A stretch of DNA of 64,000 nt from Gammaproteobacteria bacterium RIFCSPHIGHO2_12_FULL_35_23 (GTDB lineage: Bacteria; Pseudomonadota; Gammaproteobacteria; UBA12402). The notes beneath the pieces are model-generated. The model was not told where the DNA came from. It ran no database searches and saw nothing but the letters and a program-made list of their open reading frames with translations. A program made the position numbers and the translations under genes. The stretch is from the NCBI GenBank assembly GCA_001801465.1, contig MGXT01000018.1, positions 1-64,000 on the forward strand, given 5' to 3'. Positions 44,093-53,659 of the stretch are shown in pieces. Numbering within the stretch: the first letter of the stretch is position 1; every line of letters starts with the position of its first letter.

Positions 44093-46027
44093 ATGCTGCA
44101 ATCCATACGTGATAAGTCGCAAGGTATTATAGCTTTTGTTATTATTTTGTTCATAGCCCTAAGCTTTGCTTTATGGGGAATTCATAATTACTTTTATGGT
44201 TCGGCAGCCCAAAAGCCTATTGTTGCTGTCAATGGTGTAAAAATTACGCAAGAGCAATTTGCCACAGCGTTTGATCGTTTTAGACAGGCACAATTAGTGC
44301 AATATCCTCAGTTATTTAACTCACAAGCTGCTATCACAGCTATGCAGCAACAATTACTGAGCTCTATGATAGAGACCACTTTATTAACACAAGATGCTCA
44401 TAAAAACGGTTTTAGTGTGGGTAAAGACTTACTAGAACTTACTTTAGCTAAAATGCCAGTTTTTCAAGTTAACGGCCAATTTTCTAAATTCAGGTTTGAA
44501 CAATTTTTGAACGGAATGATGTTTTCTCAACAACAGTTTTTTGATGAATTATCAACCAGTATAATGCTGGCACAAGTACAGTCTGGATTTTTATTAACTT
44601 CTTTTGCATTACCTTATCAAGTGAATGATTCTATTCAACTGATTAATCAATCGCGGCAGTTTTCTTATATTGAACTTCCAGCTGAACACTTTCTTACCAA
44701 AGTGACAGTAAACCAGCAAGCTATACAACAATATTATCAAACAGCTAAGCAACAATTTATAGTTCCTGAGCAAATAAGCTTAAACTATGTATCACTTTCA
44801 TTAAACGATTTAATGAGCAAAATCAATCCTACGCCTGCACAGCTTAAGCAATATTACTTGAATAATATTAATCACTATACCATTCCTAAAAAATGGCATT
44901 TAGCTCATATTCTTGTTGCTGTGGCACCTGATAGCAGTGAACAAGACATTGCCGCTGCACAACAAAAAGTAGCACTGCTGACTAGTAAATTAAATAAAGA
45001 ATCTTTTTCTATGGTTGCTAGTGAGTACTCTGATGATTTAGCAACCGCGAGAGTTGGTGGCCAAATGCCATGGATAACTTTATTACAGCTAGATGATACT
45101 TGGCAAAAGCAATTACTTGTTTTACAAAAAGCAGGTGAGGTAAGTGCTCCATTTAAAACAGAACAAGGTTATGAGATTGTTAAAGTTATTGCTATTCAAC
45201 CTGCAGTAACGCAATCTTTTGATGGTGTGAAAGCAAAAGTAAGAAGTGATTATATTAAGCAAAAAGCAGAAAATGAATTTGCTAAACGTTCTGATGCCCT
45301 AGCTAATATTACTTTTGAAAATCCAACCACTTTAATGCCTGCTGCTAAGCAGTTGGGTTTAACCATGCAAACTACACCCTTTTTTAATAAAAATGGTGGC
45401 AGTACTGCTTTACTTCAAGATCCGAAAGTGATTGCCACAGCGTTTTCTAATGATGTTTTAAATCAAGGAAATAATAGTGATCCGATTCAAATTTCTGATA
45501 GCCAAGTAATTGTGCTAAGAATCAATAAAAAAATTCCAGCCACAATTAAATCATTAGCTGAAGTTCAACTTATTATAATTGCTGCTTTAAAACAATCACA
45601 GGCTTCTCAATTAGCACAAGTAACAGCTGATAAAATTTTACAAGCGCTTCAAGCAGGAGGCTCTTTAACTGGATTAGCAAAACAATATGGCTTAGCAGTT
45701 GCTCAAACTTCTAAGCCAGTTACTAGAAATAATAATACTGGTAAAGTTAATTCTGGTATTGTTAATGCTGCTTTTAATTTACAGCAGCCTTCAGCAGGTA
45801 TTGTGGTTGCTACTGTAGCGCCCATAGCCAATGGTGGTTATGCTGTTGTGCGACTTGATCAAGTGATTGAAGGTAGTTTGCCTAAAGCTAATAATCAAGC
45901 TGTTGCAAAATATTATCGTATAGGCATAGCAAACGGATTAGGTCAACTGGAGTATGGCCTTTATGTCAATGGGTTACACCAGTCATCTAAAATTAAAGTA
46001 TACAGTCAGCCACAAGATTTAGAATAA
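44093..46027 (+). CDS. ppiD: Periplasmic folding chaperone/PPIase PpiD (SurA-like)
   Basis: 644 residues, anchored by one N-terminal membrane helix (IAFVIILFIALSFALWGIH) with the rest periplasmic. The SurA-type chaperone part begins VNGVKITQEQF. The parvulin domain is around residues 255-370 (KKWHLAHILVAV, VASEYSDDLATARVGGQMPWI, TEQGYEIVKV). PpiD works with SecYEG on emerging outer-membrane proteins. Its place after hupB is conserved. Confidence 0.93.
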   Translation: MLQSIRDKSQGIIAFVIILFIALSFALWGIHNYFYGSAAQKPIVAVNGVKITQEQFATAFDRFRQAQLVQYPQLFNSQAAITAMQQQLLSSMIETTLLTQDAHKNGFSVGKDLLELTLAKMPVFQVNGQFSKFRFEQFLNGMMFSQQQFFDELSTSIMLAQVQSGFLLTSFALPYQVNDSIQLINQSRQFSYIELPAEHFLTKVTVNQQAIQQYYQTAKQQFIVPEQISLNYVSLSLNDLMSKINPTPAQLKQYYLNNINHYTIPKKWHLAHILVAVAPDSSEQDIAAAQQKVALLTSKLNKESFSMVASEYSDDLATARVGGQMPWITLLQLDDTWQKQLLVLQKAGEVSAPFKTEQGYEIVKVIAIQPAVTQSFDGVKAKVRSDYIKQKAENEFAKRSDALANITFENPTTLMPAAKQLGLTMQTTPFFNKNGGSTALLQDPKVIATAFSNDVLNQGNNSDPIQISDSQVIVLRINKKIPATIKSLAEVQLIIIAALKQSQASQLAQVTADKILQALQAGGSLTGLAKQYGLAVAQTSKPVTRNNNTGKVNSGIVNAAFNLQQPSAGIVVATVAPIANGGYAVVRLDQVIEGSLPKANNQAVAKYYRIGIANGLGQLEYGLYVNGLHQSSKIKVYSQPQDLE

Positions 46028-46062
46028 CTCACCGATTAAATTAATCTGTGAAATCCTTGATT

Positions 46063-46845
46063 TTATTCAAAAGCTTCAATTGCTACTGCATGATAGCCAG
46101 CATCTACATGTATAATCTCGCCAGTAATGCCTGAAGCTAAATCAGAGCATAAAAATGCAGCAGCATTACCTACTTCCTCTATGCTAACTTTTTTACGTAA
46201 CGGAGCAACTTTTTCACTAAAGTCTAACATTTTACGAAAGTCTTTTATGCCAGAAGCAGCTAAAGTACGAATAGGACCAGCAGAGATAGCATTGACTCGT
46301 ATACCTTGCGGACCTAGGCTTTGGGCCATATAACGCACATTTGCTTCTAAGCTTGCTTTTGCTAAGCCCATTACATTGTAGTTTTTTACAGCACGTTCTG
46401 AGCCTTGATAAGTTAAGGTAAGTAAAGCAGCATTTGAACTTAACATTTCACGAGCAGACTTGGCTAAAGCAGCAAAACTATAAGAACTAATGTCGTGAGC
46501 AATGCTAAAGCCTTCGCGGGTAACACAAGCAAGATAATCACCTTCTAACTGGTCCATGGGAGCATAAGCTGCAGAATGAATAATAATGTCTACTTGATTC
46601 CAGTGTTTTTTTAATTCAGCAAAAACCTGATTAATTTCTGTATCGTTTGCTAGGTCACAGCTGACGGTAATAGAAGAACCCCAGTCAGCGGCCATTTTTT
46701 GGACTCTTTCAGCCAGTTTTTCTCCTTGATAGGTAAAAGCTAATTCAGCTCCTTGATTATAGAGGGCTTGAGCAATGCCGTAAGCAATGGAGCGATTGCT
46801 GGCAACGCCTGTAATAAGTGCTTTTTTACCTTGTAAAAAACCCAT
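46063..46845 (-). CDS. fabI: Enoyl-ACP reductase (NADH), FabI
   Basis: 260 residues. [16 protein letters not shown] binds NADH; the catalytic Tyr/Lys pair is in [36 protein letters not shown] follows. It differs from E. coli at HSAAYAP (HSIGFAP there), near the active site. It performs the last step of fatty-acid elongation. Convergent with ppiD. Confidence 0.96.
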   Translation of the reverse strand: MGFLQGKKALITGVASNRSIAYGIAQALYNQGAELAFTYQGEKLAERVQKMAADWGSSITVSCDLANDTEINQVFAELKKHWNQVDIIIHSAAYAPMDQLEGDYLACVTREGFSIAHDISSYSFAALAKSAREMLSSNAALLTLTYQGSERAVKNYNVMGLAKASLEANVRYMAQSLGPQGIRVNAISAGPIRTLAASGIKDFRKMLDFSEKVAPLRKKVSIEEVGNAAAFLCSDLASGITGEIIHVDAGYHAVAIEAFE

Positions 46846-46965
46846 AAACTATCTGTCCTTCTTTTATTGCTTAAAATGCGTATTGTAACCAAGAAATAAG
46901 GCTATAATAAAGATAAACAAGTTATAATAAGCTGATTAGTGGGAATTTTAACAAGGAGATTGATC

Positions 46966-47412
46966 ATGGCACATTTATTAAGCAGTATATTAAAAAGCAA
47001 AGGCTATGATGTTTGTACAGTAAGCCCTAGTACATCCATACTAGAATGTATTATTAAAATGTGTGATTTAAACATTGGTTCTATTGTGGTCATAGAAAAT
47101 AATAAGATTATAGGCTTATTTACTGAGCGAGAAACCGTGCGTAGGGTCTATTTGAAAGAGATAGATTTAAGCAAGACGCCTGTTTCAGCGGTTATGAATA
47201 AAGACTTTATACCCGTAACACCTGATACGACGGTGGAAGAAGCTATGCAGATTTTTACTGATAAACGCACGCGTCATGTGCCAGTAACTGATCAAGATAG
47301 GTTAATCGGAATAGTATCTATCGGAGACGTTACTAAATGGTTGATTGATAAACAAAAAGATGAAATAAATCATTTGGCAGATTATATAAATAGAGATCAT
47401 TATACTAGCTAA
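46966..47412 (+). CDS. CBS-domain-pair protein
   Basis: 148 residues consisting of two CBS domains (SPSTSILECIIKMCDLNIGSIVVI; VTPDTTVEEAMQIFTDKRTRHVPV). ATG 46,966 follows AAGGAGA; an earlier in-frame start lacks a site. CBS pairs bind adenine nucleotides and sense energy state. No fused effector domain. Confidence 0.9.
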   Translation: MAHLLSSILKSKGYDVCTVSPSTSILECIIKMCDLNIGSIVVIENNKIIGLFTERETVRRVYLKEIDLSKTPVSAVMNKDFIPVTPDTTVEEAMQIFTDKRTRHVPVTDQDRLIGIVSIGDVTKWLIDKQKDEINHLADYINRDHYTS

Positions 47413-47492
47413 AATAAATGATAAAACTTGACCAGTTGGCTTATGATTTATATGATTACCTAAAAATTAATAAATAATAATAAGGTTTGTTT

Positions 47493-48647
47493 GTGATTAT
47501 AACTGTTCAGCCGATTATTTTAGGACCCCATACACTTCCTGCTATTGAAATTAATATTGATACTGCAACTTACTCTTATTTTAGCAGCTATATGGCTAGA
47601 CCAAAACCTATTACTACCTTAGCGGAACTTAAAAGTATTTATTTAAAAGCATTGAATGCTAAATACATATTATTAGAAGATGGCGATACGATAGATTTTT
47701 TAAGTATTAAAGTAAGAATTAGCACAACAAGTGTGATCAGTGTTAGCGTTGAGGTTGAGGGGGGCGCGGCTGCAAGAGAAGAAAGAAAAGTTACGATAGA
47801 AGAAAGAGAAATTGAAGTAGAAGAGCTAGTAAGCTATTTAAATGATAGGACTATCAGACCAGAAAATAGCGAAGTTATTATTACTGGAAAAATTATTCCT
47901 GCTCCATCAGGATTTTATTTATATTTAGATGCTGTAAAGCATATAGAATTACTTAGAAATGAAGCAACTGAAGTAAAAAGGTTTCTTGAGGAAAGGGCTG
48001 CCCGGGAAGCAGCAGAACAAGCGAGGAGAGCAGCAGCGGAAAGAGCTGCTAGAGAGGCAGCAGAGCAAGCGAGGAGAGCAGCAGCGGAAAGAGCTGCTAG
48101 AGAGGCAGCAGAGCAAGCGCGGAGAGCAGCAGCAGAAAGAGCTGCCCGGGAAGCAGCAGAACAAGCTAAAACAAGAAGGCAAGCTAGACCATCATTATTA
48201 CTTTCACCTGTAGCAAGAGAGCTGGAGCTTACAACACTTTATGAAAAGGCAAGCAGACAAGCTTTACCGGCGGCCCCAATTTCTGTTGAGACTGGAATCG
48301 GCGTTCGGGCAGCAGCTTTAGGTTTGCCGGCCACAAGGTTTTTACCCCCAGTTCATGTCCTAAGAAGATATGTAGAAGCTGGAAGTGGTAGTTCAGAAGG
48401 TAGTCCGGTAGAAGAAGCAGGAACTGGAACAGGGGCTGGAGATACTAGAAGTAGAGATGATAGGACAGGCGTCCCTATTTATCAACCTAGACTTGGCAGA
48501 AGAATAGGTCTTTTTCCTGCTGCAGTAGAGACAGGTTCAGCAGCAGCTAAGGCTGGAGATAGAGGGCAAGCAGACATTAGATTACCATCTATTGGACAAT
48601 CAGCAACAGGAAGGTCTTCTGATAGAAGAAGGCGCACGCATCCATAA
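47493..48647 (+). CDS. Ala/Arg/Glu-repeat protein with disordered Gly/Ser-rich tail, candidate effector
   Basis: 384 residues from GTG 47,493, chosen over TTG 47,487 because TAAGG lies 7 bases before it. Residues about 1-165 form a non-repetitive, partly beta domain. Residues about 169-227 are a charged helix of 16-residue repeats (AAREAAEQARRAAAER), probably a coiled coil. The rest is Ser/Gly/Arg-rich and looks disordered. No known domain, no signal peptide. Composition fits secreted effectors of Legionellales but proves nothing. Confidence 0.65.
   Translation: MIITVQPIILGPHTLPAIEINIDTATYSYFSSYMARPKPITTLAELKSIYLKALNAKYILLEDGDTIDFLSIKVRISTTSVISVSVEVEGGAAAREERKVTIEEREIEVEELVSYLNDRTIRPENSEVIITGKIIPAPSGFYLYLDAVKHIELLRNEATEVKRFLEERAAREAAEQARRAAAERAAREAAEQARRAAAERAAREAAEQARRAAAERAAREAAEQAKTRRQARPSLLLSPVARELELTTLYEKASRQALPAAPISVETGIGVRAAALGLPATRFLPPVHVLRRYVEAGSGSSEGSPVEEAGTGTGAGDTRSRDDRTGVPIYQPRLGRRIGLFPAAVETGSAAAKAGDRGQADIRLPSIGQSATGRSSDRRRRTHP
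47997..48172 (+). repeat. 48-bp tandem repeat, about 3.6 copies
   Basis: Units at 47,997-48,044, 48,045-48,092, 48,093-48,140 and a partial fourth to 48,172, each coding 16 residues. Copies 2 and 3 are almost identical; copies 1 and 4 share GCTGCCCGGGAAGCAGCAGA where 2 and 3 have GCTGCTAGAGAGGCAGCAGA. This suggests recent slippage or unequal crossing over. Copy number may vary between strains. Confidence 0.9.
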
Positions 48648-48655
48648 AAATAAAT

Positions 48656-49282
48656 TTATAAATTTCTACAAGATAAAATTTCTAAGTTTCTATCTTCATA
48701 TGGATTAACATTAGGATATTTTTTTTGCCAAGCTTTAAGCGCTTTATCCCGTTTTTTAATTAACTCAATAATTGTTAACTTATGAATTTTAACCATTTCA
48801 GTTAGCCAAATATTAGTTGGCCATGAGGGCCAAGTGTGATCAATTGCAAAGAGATCTAATAATTTAATGACATCTTTAGCATGATACCAGCTTTCAGCAG
48901 TTACCCAGCGATTGACAGTAAACAAACGAATAGGAAACCCTTTATCGTCCATTGCAATGGCAATTAAATGACAAAGTTCTTGGGTATTATCAGGTACCTG
49001 CCATGCTGTAGGAAGAGTTGCAGCTTTTATTTTTTTTGGAATTCCAGGTTTGCGAATAAATATATGAAAATGACCATGCTCAGGTAGACGGTCACTTGCT
49101 TCAGGATTATGTGCATGATAGTAATATTGACAATGAGTTTCACTATCATAGACATCGCCTTTGGGATAGTGATCCCACTGATAAAATTTATCGGATTGTC
49201 TTAAAATTTCCCATACTATGTTAGAGCCTGCTTTACCTAAAACACGGTAGCACTCTTTAATTTTATCTTCAGGTGTTTGCAT
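48656..49282 (-). CDS. Conserved hypothetical protein (perhaps DUF6969)
   Basis: 208 residues, rich in Trp, His and Tyr (QWDHYPKGDVYD, EHGHFHIF, VNRWVTAESWYHAKDVI, IDHTWPSWPTNIWLTEM). The repeated histidines could bind metal. It resembles a family I recall as DUF6969, without known function; that assignment is uncertain. Soluble, no signal peptide. Convergent with the repeat protein. Confidence 0.65.
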   Translation of the reverse strand: MQTPEDKIKECYRVLGKAGSNIVWEILRQSDKFYQWDHYPKGDVYDSETHCQYYYHAHNPEASDRLPEHGHFHIFIRKPGIPKKIKAATLPTAWQVPDNTQELCHLIAIAMDDKGFPIRLFTVNRWVTAESWYHAKDVIKLLDLFAIDHTWPSWPTNIWLTEMVKIHKLTIIELIKKRDKALKAWQKKYPNVNPYEDRNLEILSCRNL

Positions 49283-49294
49283 GATTTATTGTAT

Positions 49295-49334
49295 AAAAAA
49301 TAAAAAAGTAAGCCAAGTTTTTTGAACTTGGCTT
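49295..49334 (-). terminator. Rho-independent terminator of the lipoprotein gene
   Basis: Perfect 10-bp arms AAGCCAAGTT (49,310-49,319) and AACTTGGCTT (49,325-49,334) with a 5-nt loop. On the minus strand the hairpin is followed by a T-rich tail (CTTTTTTATTTTTTATA). Confidence 0.8.
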
Positions 49335-49356
49335 AAGTAACAAAGCTTAATTTATA

Positions 49357-49575
49357 TTAGCTATTTGTTGTTGCACCTTGATTTGAAGCAGCACATGGGT
49401 TGCTAGCAGGAGCAGCAGCACAATTAGCAGCTGCTGGAGCTGAAGTTTGTTGCATTGCACTTGGGTTGTTTGCAGCACATGGGCTACAAGTTGATGATTT
49501 GTTACAACCAGCTAATGCAAGTGTTGCAGAAATTGCAATTGCGCCAGCCATTGCTAAAGTTTTCTTAGTTGTCAT
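49357..49575 (-). CDS. Small Cys-rich lipoprotein
   Basis: 72 residues from the ATG at 49,575, which follows AGGAGG; an upstream ATG adds a non-signal extension. The signal peptide ends in a lipobox LALAGC, so Cys23 is probably lipidated. The mature part is low-complexity Ala/Asn/Ser/Pro with four further cysteines (STCSPCAANN, NCAAAPASNPCAA). It ends in its own strong terminator, so it may be abundantly expressed. Function unknown. Confidence 0.8.
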   Translation of the reverse strand: MTTKKTLAMAGAIAISATLALAGCNKSSTCSPCAANNPSAMQQTSAPAAANCAAAPASNPCAASNQGATTNS

Positions 49576-49785
49576 AATAAATATCCTCCTAAAATATGAA
49601 TAATTTGAGTCCCGCAAACATTGCCATGAGTTATGTCTATAGTCAAGTAACGTTATTGTTTTATTTAGTTAAAACTAAGGTAAAAGTTTAACTTTTTAAA
49701 GATTAGGCCTTTAAAATACATAAAAGGGATAAAAAACAGGCATTTTTTTCGTATACAATTGAAATATAAATCTAAACCCCTTATC

Positions 49786-49814
49786 TTGACAGCTTTTCTA
49801 TTCACCCGTATTGT
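49786..49814 (+). promoter_or_regulatory. Sigma-70 promoter of the fad operon
   Basis: TTGACA (49,786-49,791), 17-bp spacer, TATTGT (49,809-49,814), 30 bp before the fadE GTG. No clear FadR palindrome seen. Confidence 0.5.
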
Positions 49815-49844
49815 GAGGGCTTAAAAAAAAGAGGAAAGTAGTTT

Positions 49845-52277
49845 GTGTTTGTCATTGATCTTATTCTGCTCATCACATTAGTTTTTTTCATGCTTTTTAT
49901 ACGTTGCAAGCCTTTAATTTGGACAACCATATTTTTAGCTGTGCTTTTATTAGCCAGCCTTTTTCAGTTGCTATCCATCTGGCTGTTAATCCCTGCTTGG
50001 ATAATTTTTATAGCCGCTGCAGCATTTACTCATTTACATACTTTACGTAGACACTTTATTACTCGTCCCGTTGTTAAAGTATTTAGAAAAGTTTTACCCC
50101 CGGTCAGTGAAACAGAACGAGCTGCTATTGAAGCAGGTTCTGTTTGGTGGGAAGGTGAATTATTTCAAGGTCGACCCAATTGGCGTGTGTTACATAATTA
50201 TCCCCAACCTACGTTAACAGCTGAAGAGCAAGCATTTTTAGATAACCAAGTAGAAACAGTTTGCCAAATGCTAAATGATTGGGACGTTGTTAGAAAGGGC
50301 GATATGCCTGTTATAGTTTGGGATTATTTAAAAAAAGAACGTTTTTTTGGCATGATTATTCCAAAAATTTATGGAGGCCTAGGGTTTTCAGCTTATATGC
50401 AATCTTGCGTGGTTTGTAAACTTGCGACACGAAGTATTAGTGCTGGTGTCACTACAATGGTTCCTAACTCCTTAGGTCCGGCAGAATTACTACTTCATTA
50501 TGGAACAGAAGAACAAAAAAGTTATTATTTACCTCGTCTCGCAACGGGTGAAGAGGTTCCTTGTTTTGCTTTGACTTCTTCTGAAGGGGGGAGTGATGCA
50601 GGTGCTATGGCAGATACGGGTACTGTTTGTAAAGGAACATTTGCAGGTAAAGAGATTATTGGGGTTCGACTTAATTTCAACAAGCGCTATATTACTTTAG
50701 CACCTAAAGCTACTTTAGTAGGTTTAGCATTTAAGCTTTATGATCCCGAACAGCTTTTAGGTGATAAAAAGATAATTGGTATAACTTGTGCTTTGTTGCC
50801 TCATGATCATCCGGGTATAGAAATAGGATTAAGACATTATCCTATGTATTTAGCTTTTATGAATGGTCCAGTTAGAGGTAAAGATGTATTTATTCCGCTA
50901 GATTGGGTAATAGGTGGACAAGCTCAACTTGGGAATGGTTGGCGTATGCTTATGGAGTGTTTATCTGCTGGGCGTGGAATTTCATTGCCTGCACTAAGTA
51001 CAGCCGCAGGTAAGAGAAATTATGCTATAACAGGTGCTTATGCCAAAATTCGTGAACAATTTAATTTATCCATAGGTAAATTTGAGGGGGTACAAGAAAC
51101 CTTAGCTAAATTAGCAGGGTATGCTTATATGCTTGAATCTTGTCGGACAATGACTGCTGGCGCAGTAGATTTAGTTGGTAAGCCTGCCCTATCTTCAGCT
51201 ATTGCTAAATACCATATGACAGAAATGTTAAGAAAAATTAGTGATATTACGATGGATATTCATGCAGGACGTGGTATACAAGCAGGCCCAAGAAATTATT
51301 TAACTAGTATGTATTTAAGTATTCCTATTGCTATTACTGTGGAAGGCGCCAATATTCTTACTCGTAGCCTCATGATCTTTGGTCAAGGTGCTATACGTTG
51401 CCATCCTTATGTCTATGAAGAAATGCAAGCGCTTTTAGATACTGATTTTGAAAGAGGTTTAAAACGATTTGATCAATTGCTAATTGGCCATATGGGTTAT
51501 GGCATGAGCAATTTTGTTAGAGCATTAAGTTTTGGGATTACGAATGCAAAATTGATTCGATCTCCTAAAGCTGGTCCTACCAGTTATTTTTATCAGCAAC
51601 TAACTAGAATGAGCACAGCACTTTCTTTGATAGCTGGTTTATCCATGCTTCTTTTAGGGGGTGATCTTAAGAGACGTGAAAGTATTTCAGCACGTTTAGG
51701 GGACGTATTAAGTTATTTATATATAGGTTCTTCTGTGTTGAAATATTATGTTGATAATGGTTCAAAATCAGAAGAGTTTTTCTATGTTAATTGGTGTCTT
51801 AAAACCCTTTTATATGAAATACAAGAGGCGTTTTATGGAGTATTTGATAACTTCCCCAATCCTATAAAAGGAAAATTTTTCCGTATATTTATATTTCCTT
51901 GGGGGCGTTGTTATCGAAAACCAAGTGATAAATTGGGACACAAACTTGCTGAGCATATGATGACAAATAGTGAATTAAGACAGCGTTATAATAAATTAAT
52001 TTGGTATTCAACAGATAAAAATGACCCAACAGGTCGAGTAGAAGTTGCTTTTCTTAAGATGTTGGAAATCGAATCACCGCTTAAAAAAATCCAAAAGGCT
52101 ATACAAGAAAAATTAATTCCAAAAAAAACAAATAAAGAAGCCCGTTTGGCTGCAGCTATTAAAGCAAATATCATCACAGAAAATGAAGCCCAGGCAATTA
52201 GAGAATTTGAAATTCTGCGGGCAGATGCTTTACAAGTAGATGACTTTAAACCAGAGTTTTTTGAGAAGTTGAATTAA
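49845..52277 (+). CDS. fadE: Acyl-CoA dehydrogenase FadE
   Basis: 810 residues, the length of E. coli FadE (814). Starts at GTG after GAGGAAAG. Two to three N-terminal membrane helices (residues 1-65) anchor it. The dehydrogenase core has CFALTSSEGGSDAGAM and MLMECLSAGRGISLPAL, then the FadE-specific C-terminal extension. It performs the first oxidation of fatty acyl-CoA. First of three beta-oxidation genes on one strand. Confidence 0.95.
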   Translation: MFVIDLILLITLVFFMLFIRCKPLIWTTIFLAVLLLASLFQLLSIWLLIPAWIIFIAAAAFTHLHTLRRHFITRPVVKVFRKVLPPVSETERAAIEAGSVWWEGELFQGRPNWRVLHNYPQPTLTAEEQAFLDNQVETVCQMLNDWDVVRKGDMPVIVWDYLKKERFFGMIIPKIYGGLGFSAYMQSCVVCKLATRSISAGVTTMVPNSLGPAELLLHYGTEEQKSYYLPRLATGEEVPCFALTSSEGGSDAGAMADTGTVCKGTFAGKEIIGVRLNFNKRYITLAPKATLVGLAFKLYDPEQLLGDKKIIGITCALLPHDHPGIEIGLRHYPMYLAFMNGPVRGKDVFIPLDWVIGGQAQLGNGWRMLMECLSAGRGISLPALSTAAGKRNYAITGAYAKIREQFNLSIGKFEGVQETLAKLAGYAYMLESCRTMTAGAVDLVGKPALSSAIAKYHMTEMLRKISDITMDIHAGRGIQAGPRNYLTSMYLSIPIAITVEGANILTRSLMIFGQGAIRCHPYVYEEMQALLDTDFERGLKRFDQLLIGHMGYGMSNFVRALSFGITNAKLIRSPKAGPTSYFYQQLTRMSTALSLIAGLSMLLLGGDLKRRESISARLGDVLSYLYIGSSVLKYYVDNGSKSEEFFYVNWCLKTLLYEIQEAFYGVFDNFPNPIKGKFFRIFIFPWGRCYRKPSDKLGHKLAEHMMTNSELRQRYNKLIWYSTDKNDPTGRVEVAFLKMLEIESPLKKIQKAIQEKLIPKKTNKEARLAAAIKANIITENEAQAIREFEILRADALQVDDFKPEFFEKLN

Positions 52278-52335
52278 TTATTAATGAAAGGTTGAATTAA
52301 TTGCTATAGAGATAAAACAATTGTAGGAATGAAAT

Positions 52336-53631
52336 ATGTTTAAAATAAATCATGGTCAAGAAGTATATATAGTAGATGGAAACCGAACTCCTTTCTTAAA
52401 AGCACGTGGTAAACCAGGTCCTTTTGCAGCTGCAGATTTAGGTGTTTATGCAGCACGCGAGTTATTTACTAGATTACCGCTTGCGCCTAACCAAGTAGGA
52501 GAGGTGATAGCGGGTTGTATGATACCAAGTCCAGACGAGGCAAATATTGCAAGAATTATTGGACTAAGATTAGGGTGCGGCAAAACCGTTCCGGGTTATA
52601 CAGTACAGCGTAATTGTGCTTCTGGTATGCAAGCATTAGATTGCGCTTTTAAAGATCTTAAGCTGGGCCGTCATGAAACTGTGCTAGCAGGTGGTGCTGA
52701 AGCGATGAGTCGAGCACCATTAATTTTTAATGATAAAATGGTAAATTGGTTTGCTGATTGGATGGGCGCAAAAAGTATTGGGCAGCGGTTAAAATTAATT
52801 ACCAAAATTCGACCTTCACAATTTGTTCCTATTATTTCTTTATTAAGAGGATTACGTGATCCAGTCATTGGATTATCTATGGGACAAACCGCAGAGAATA
52901 TTGCGCATCGATTTAATATAACTCGTGAAGAAATGGATGAGTTTGCTTTACAAAGTCACGCTAGACTTGCTAAAGCCATTGATAGTGGTTATTTCAAAAA
53001 TATTATTACCCCTATTTTTGATAGCAAGGGGCAGGTTTATGAGGTAGATGATGGCTTACGCCGTGATAGCGACATGCAAAAAATGGCTAAATTAAAACCT
53101 TTTTTTGATAAAAAATATGGCTTAGTCACTGCAGCAAATAGTTCACAGGTAACAGACGGAGCAGCCTTTATGTTACTTGCTAGTGAAGCAGGTGTAAAAA
53201 AATATAACTTACCTGTGCTAGCAAAAATTGTTGATGTAGAGTGGGCTGGAGTTGCACCGGAAGTCATGGGAATGGGACCTGCTCATGTAGTACCTCCTTT
53301 ATTAACTAGGCATAATTTAAAACTTTCTGATATTGACTATATGGAAATAAATGAAGCTTTTGCAAGCCAAGTATTAGGTTGTTTACGTGCTTGGGAAAGT
53401 GACGACTATTGTCGTAGCGAACTAGGACTTAAAGAGGCTTTAGGAAGTATGCCACTTGATCGCTTAAATGTAGATGGTGGTGCAGTAGCAATTGGTCATC
53501 CAGTTGGTGCGAGTGGTGCAAGGATTGTTCTACAATTAGTAAGTATTTTGCGTCGTACTCAAAGTAAGCGAGGAATTGCCACAATTTGTATAGGTGGTGG
53601 TCAAGCAGGCGCAGTGTTAATTGAAATTTAA
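52336..53631 (+). CDS. fadI: 3-ketoacyl-CoA thiolase, FadI type
   Basis: 431 residues. Nucleophile Cys in QRNCASGMQALD, His in GAVAIGHPVGASGAR and a second Cys in ICIGGGQAGAVL. The extended insertion SIGQRLKLITKIRPSQFVP fits the FadI subgroup rather than FadA. It cleaves 3-ketoacyl-CoA. 58 bp after fadE, 28 bp before the multifunctional enzyme. Confidence 0.93.
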   Translation: MFKINHGQEVYIVDGNRTPFLKARGKPGPFAAADLGVYAARELFTRLPLAPNQVGEVIAGCMIPSPDEANIARIIGLRLGCGKTVPGYTVQRNCASGMQALDCAFKDLKLGRHETVLAGGAEAMSRAPLIFNDKMVNWFADWMGAKSIGQRLKLITKIRPSQFVPIISLLRGLRDPVIGLSMGQTAENIAHRFNITREEMDEFALQSHARLAKAIDSGYFKNIITPIFDSKGQVYEVDDGLRRDSDMQKMAKLKPFFDKKYGLVTAANSSQVTDGAAFMLLASEAGVKKYNLPVLAKIVDVEWAGVAPEVMGMGPAHVVPPLLTRHNLKLSDIDYMEINEAFASQVLGCLRAWESDDYCRSELGLKEALGSMPLDRLNVDGGAVAIGHPVGASGARIVLQLVSILRRTQSKRGIATICIGGGQAGAVLIEI

Positions 53632-53659
53632 TTTAAGTTTATATTGAGTGGAGTAGGCT

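Noticed and set aside
47997..48172. CRISPR-like array
   Set aside because: The repeats are contiguous without spacers and are in frame within a coding region.
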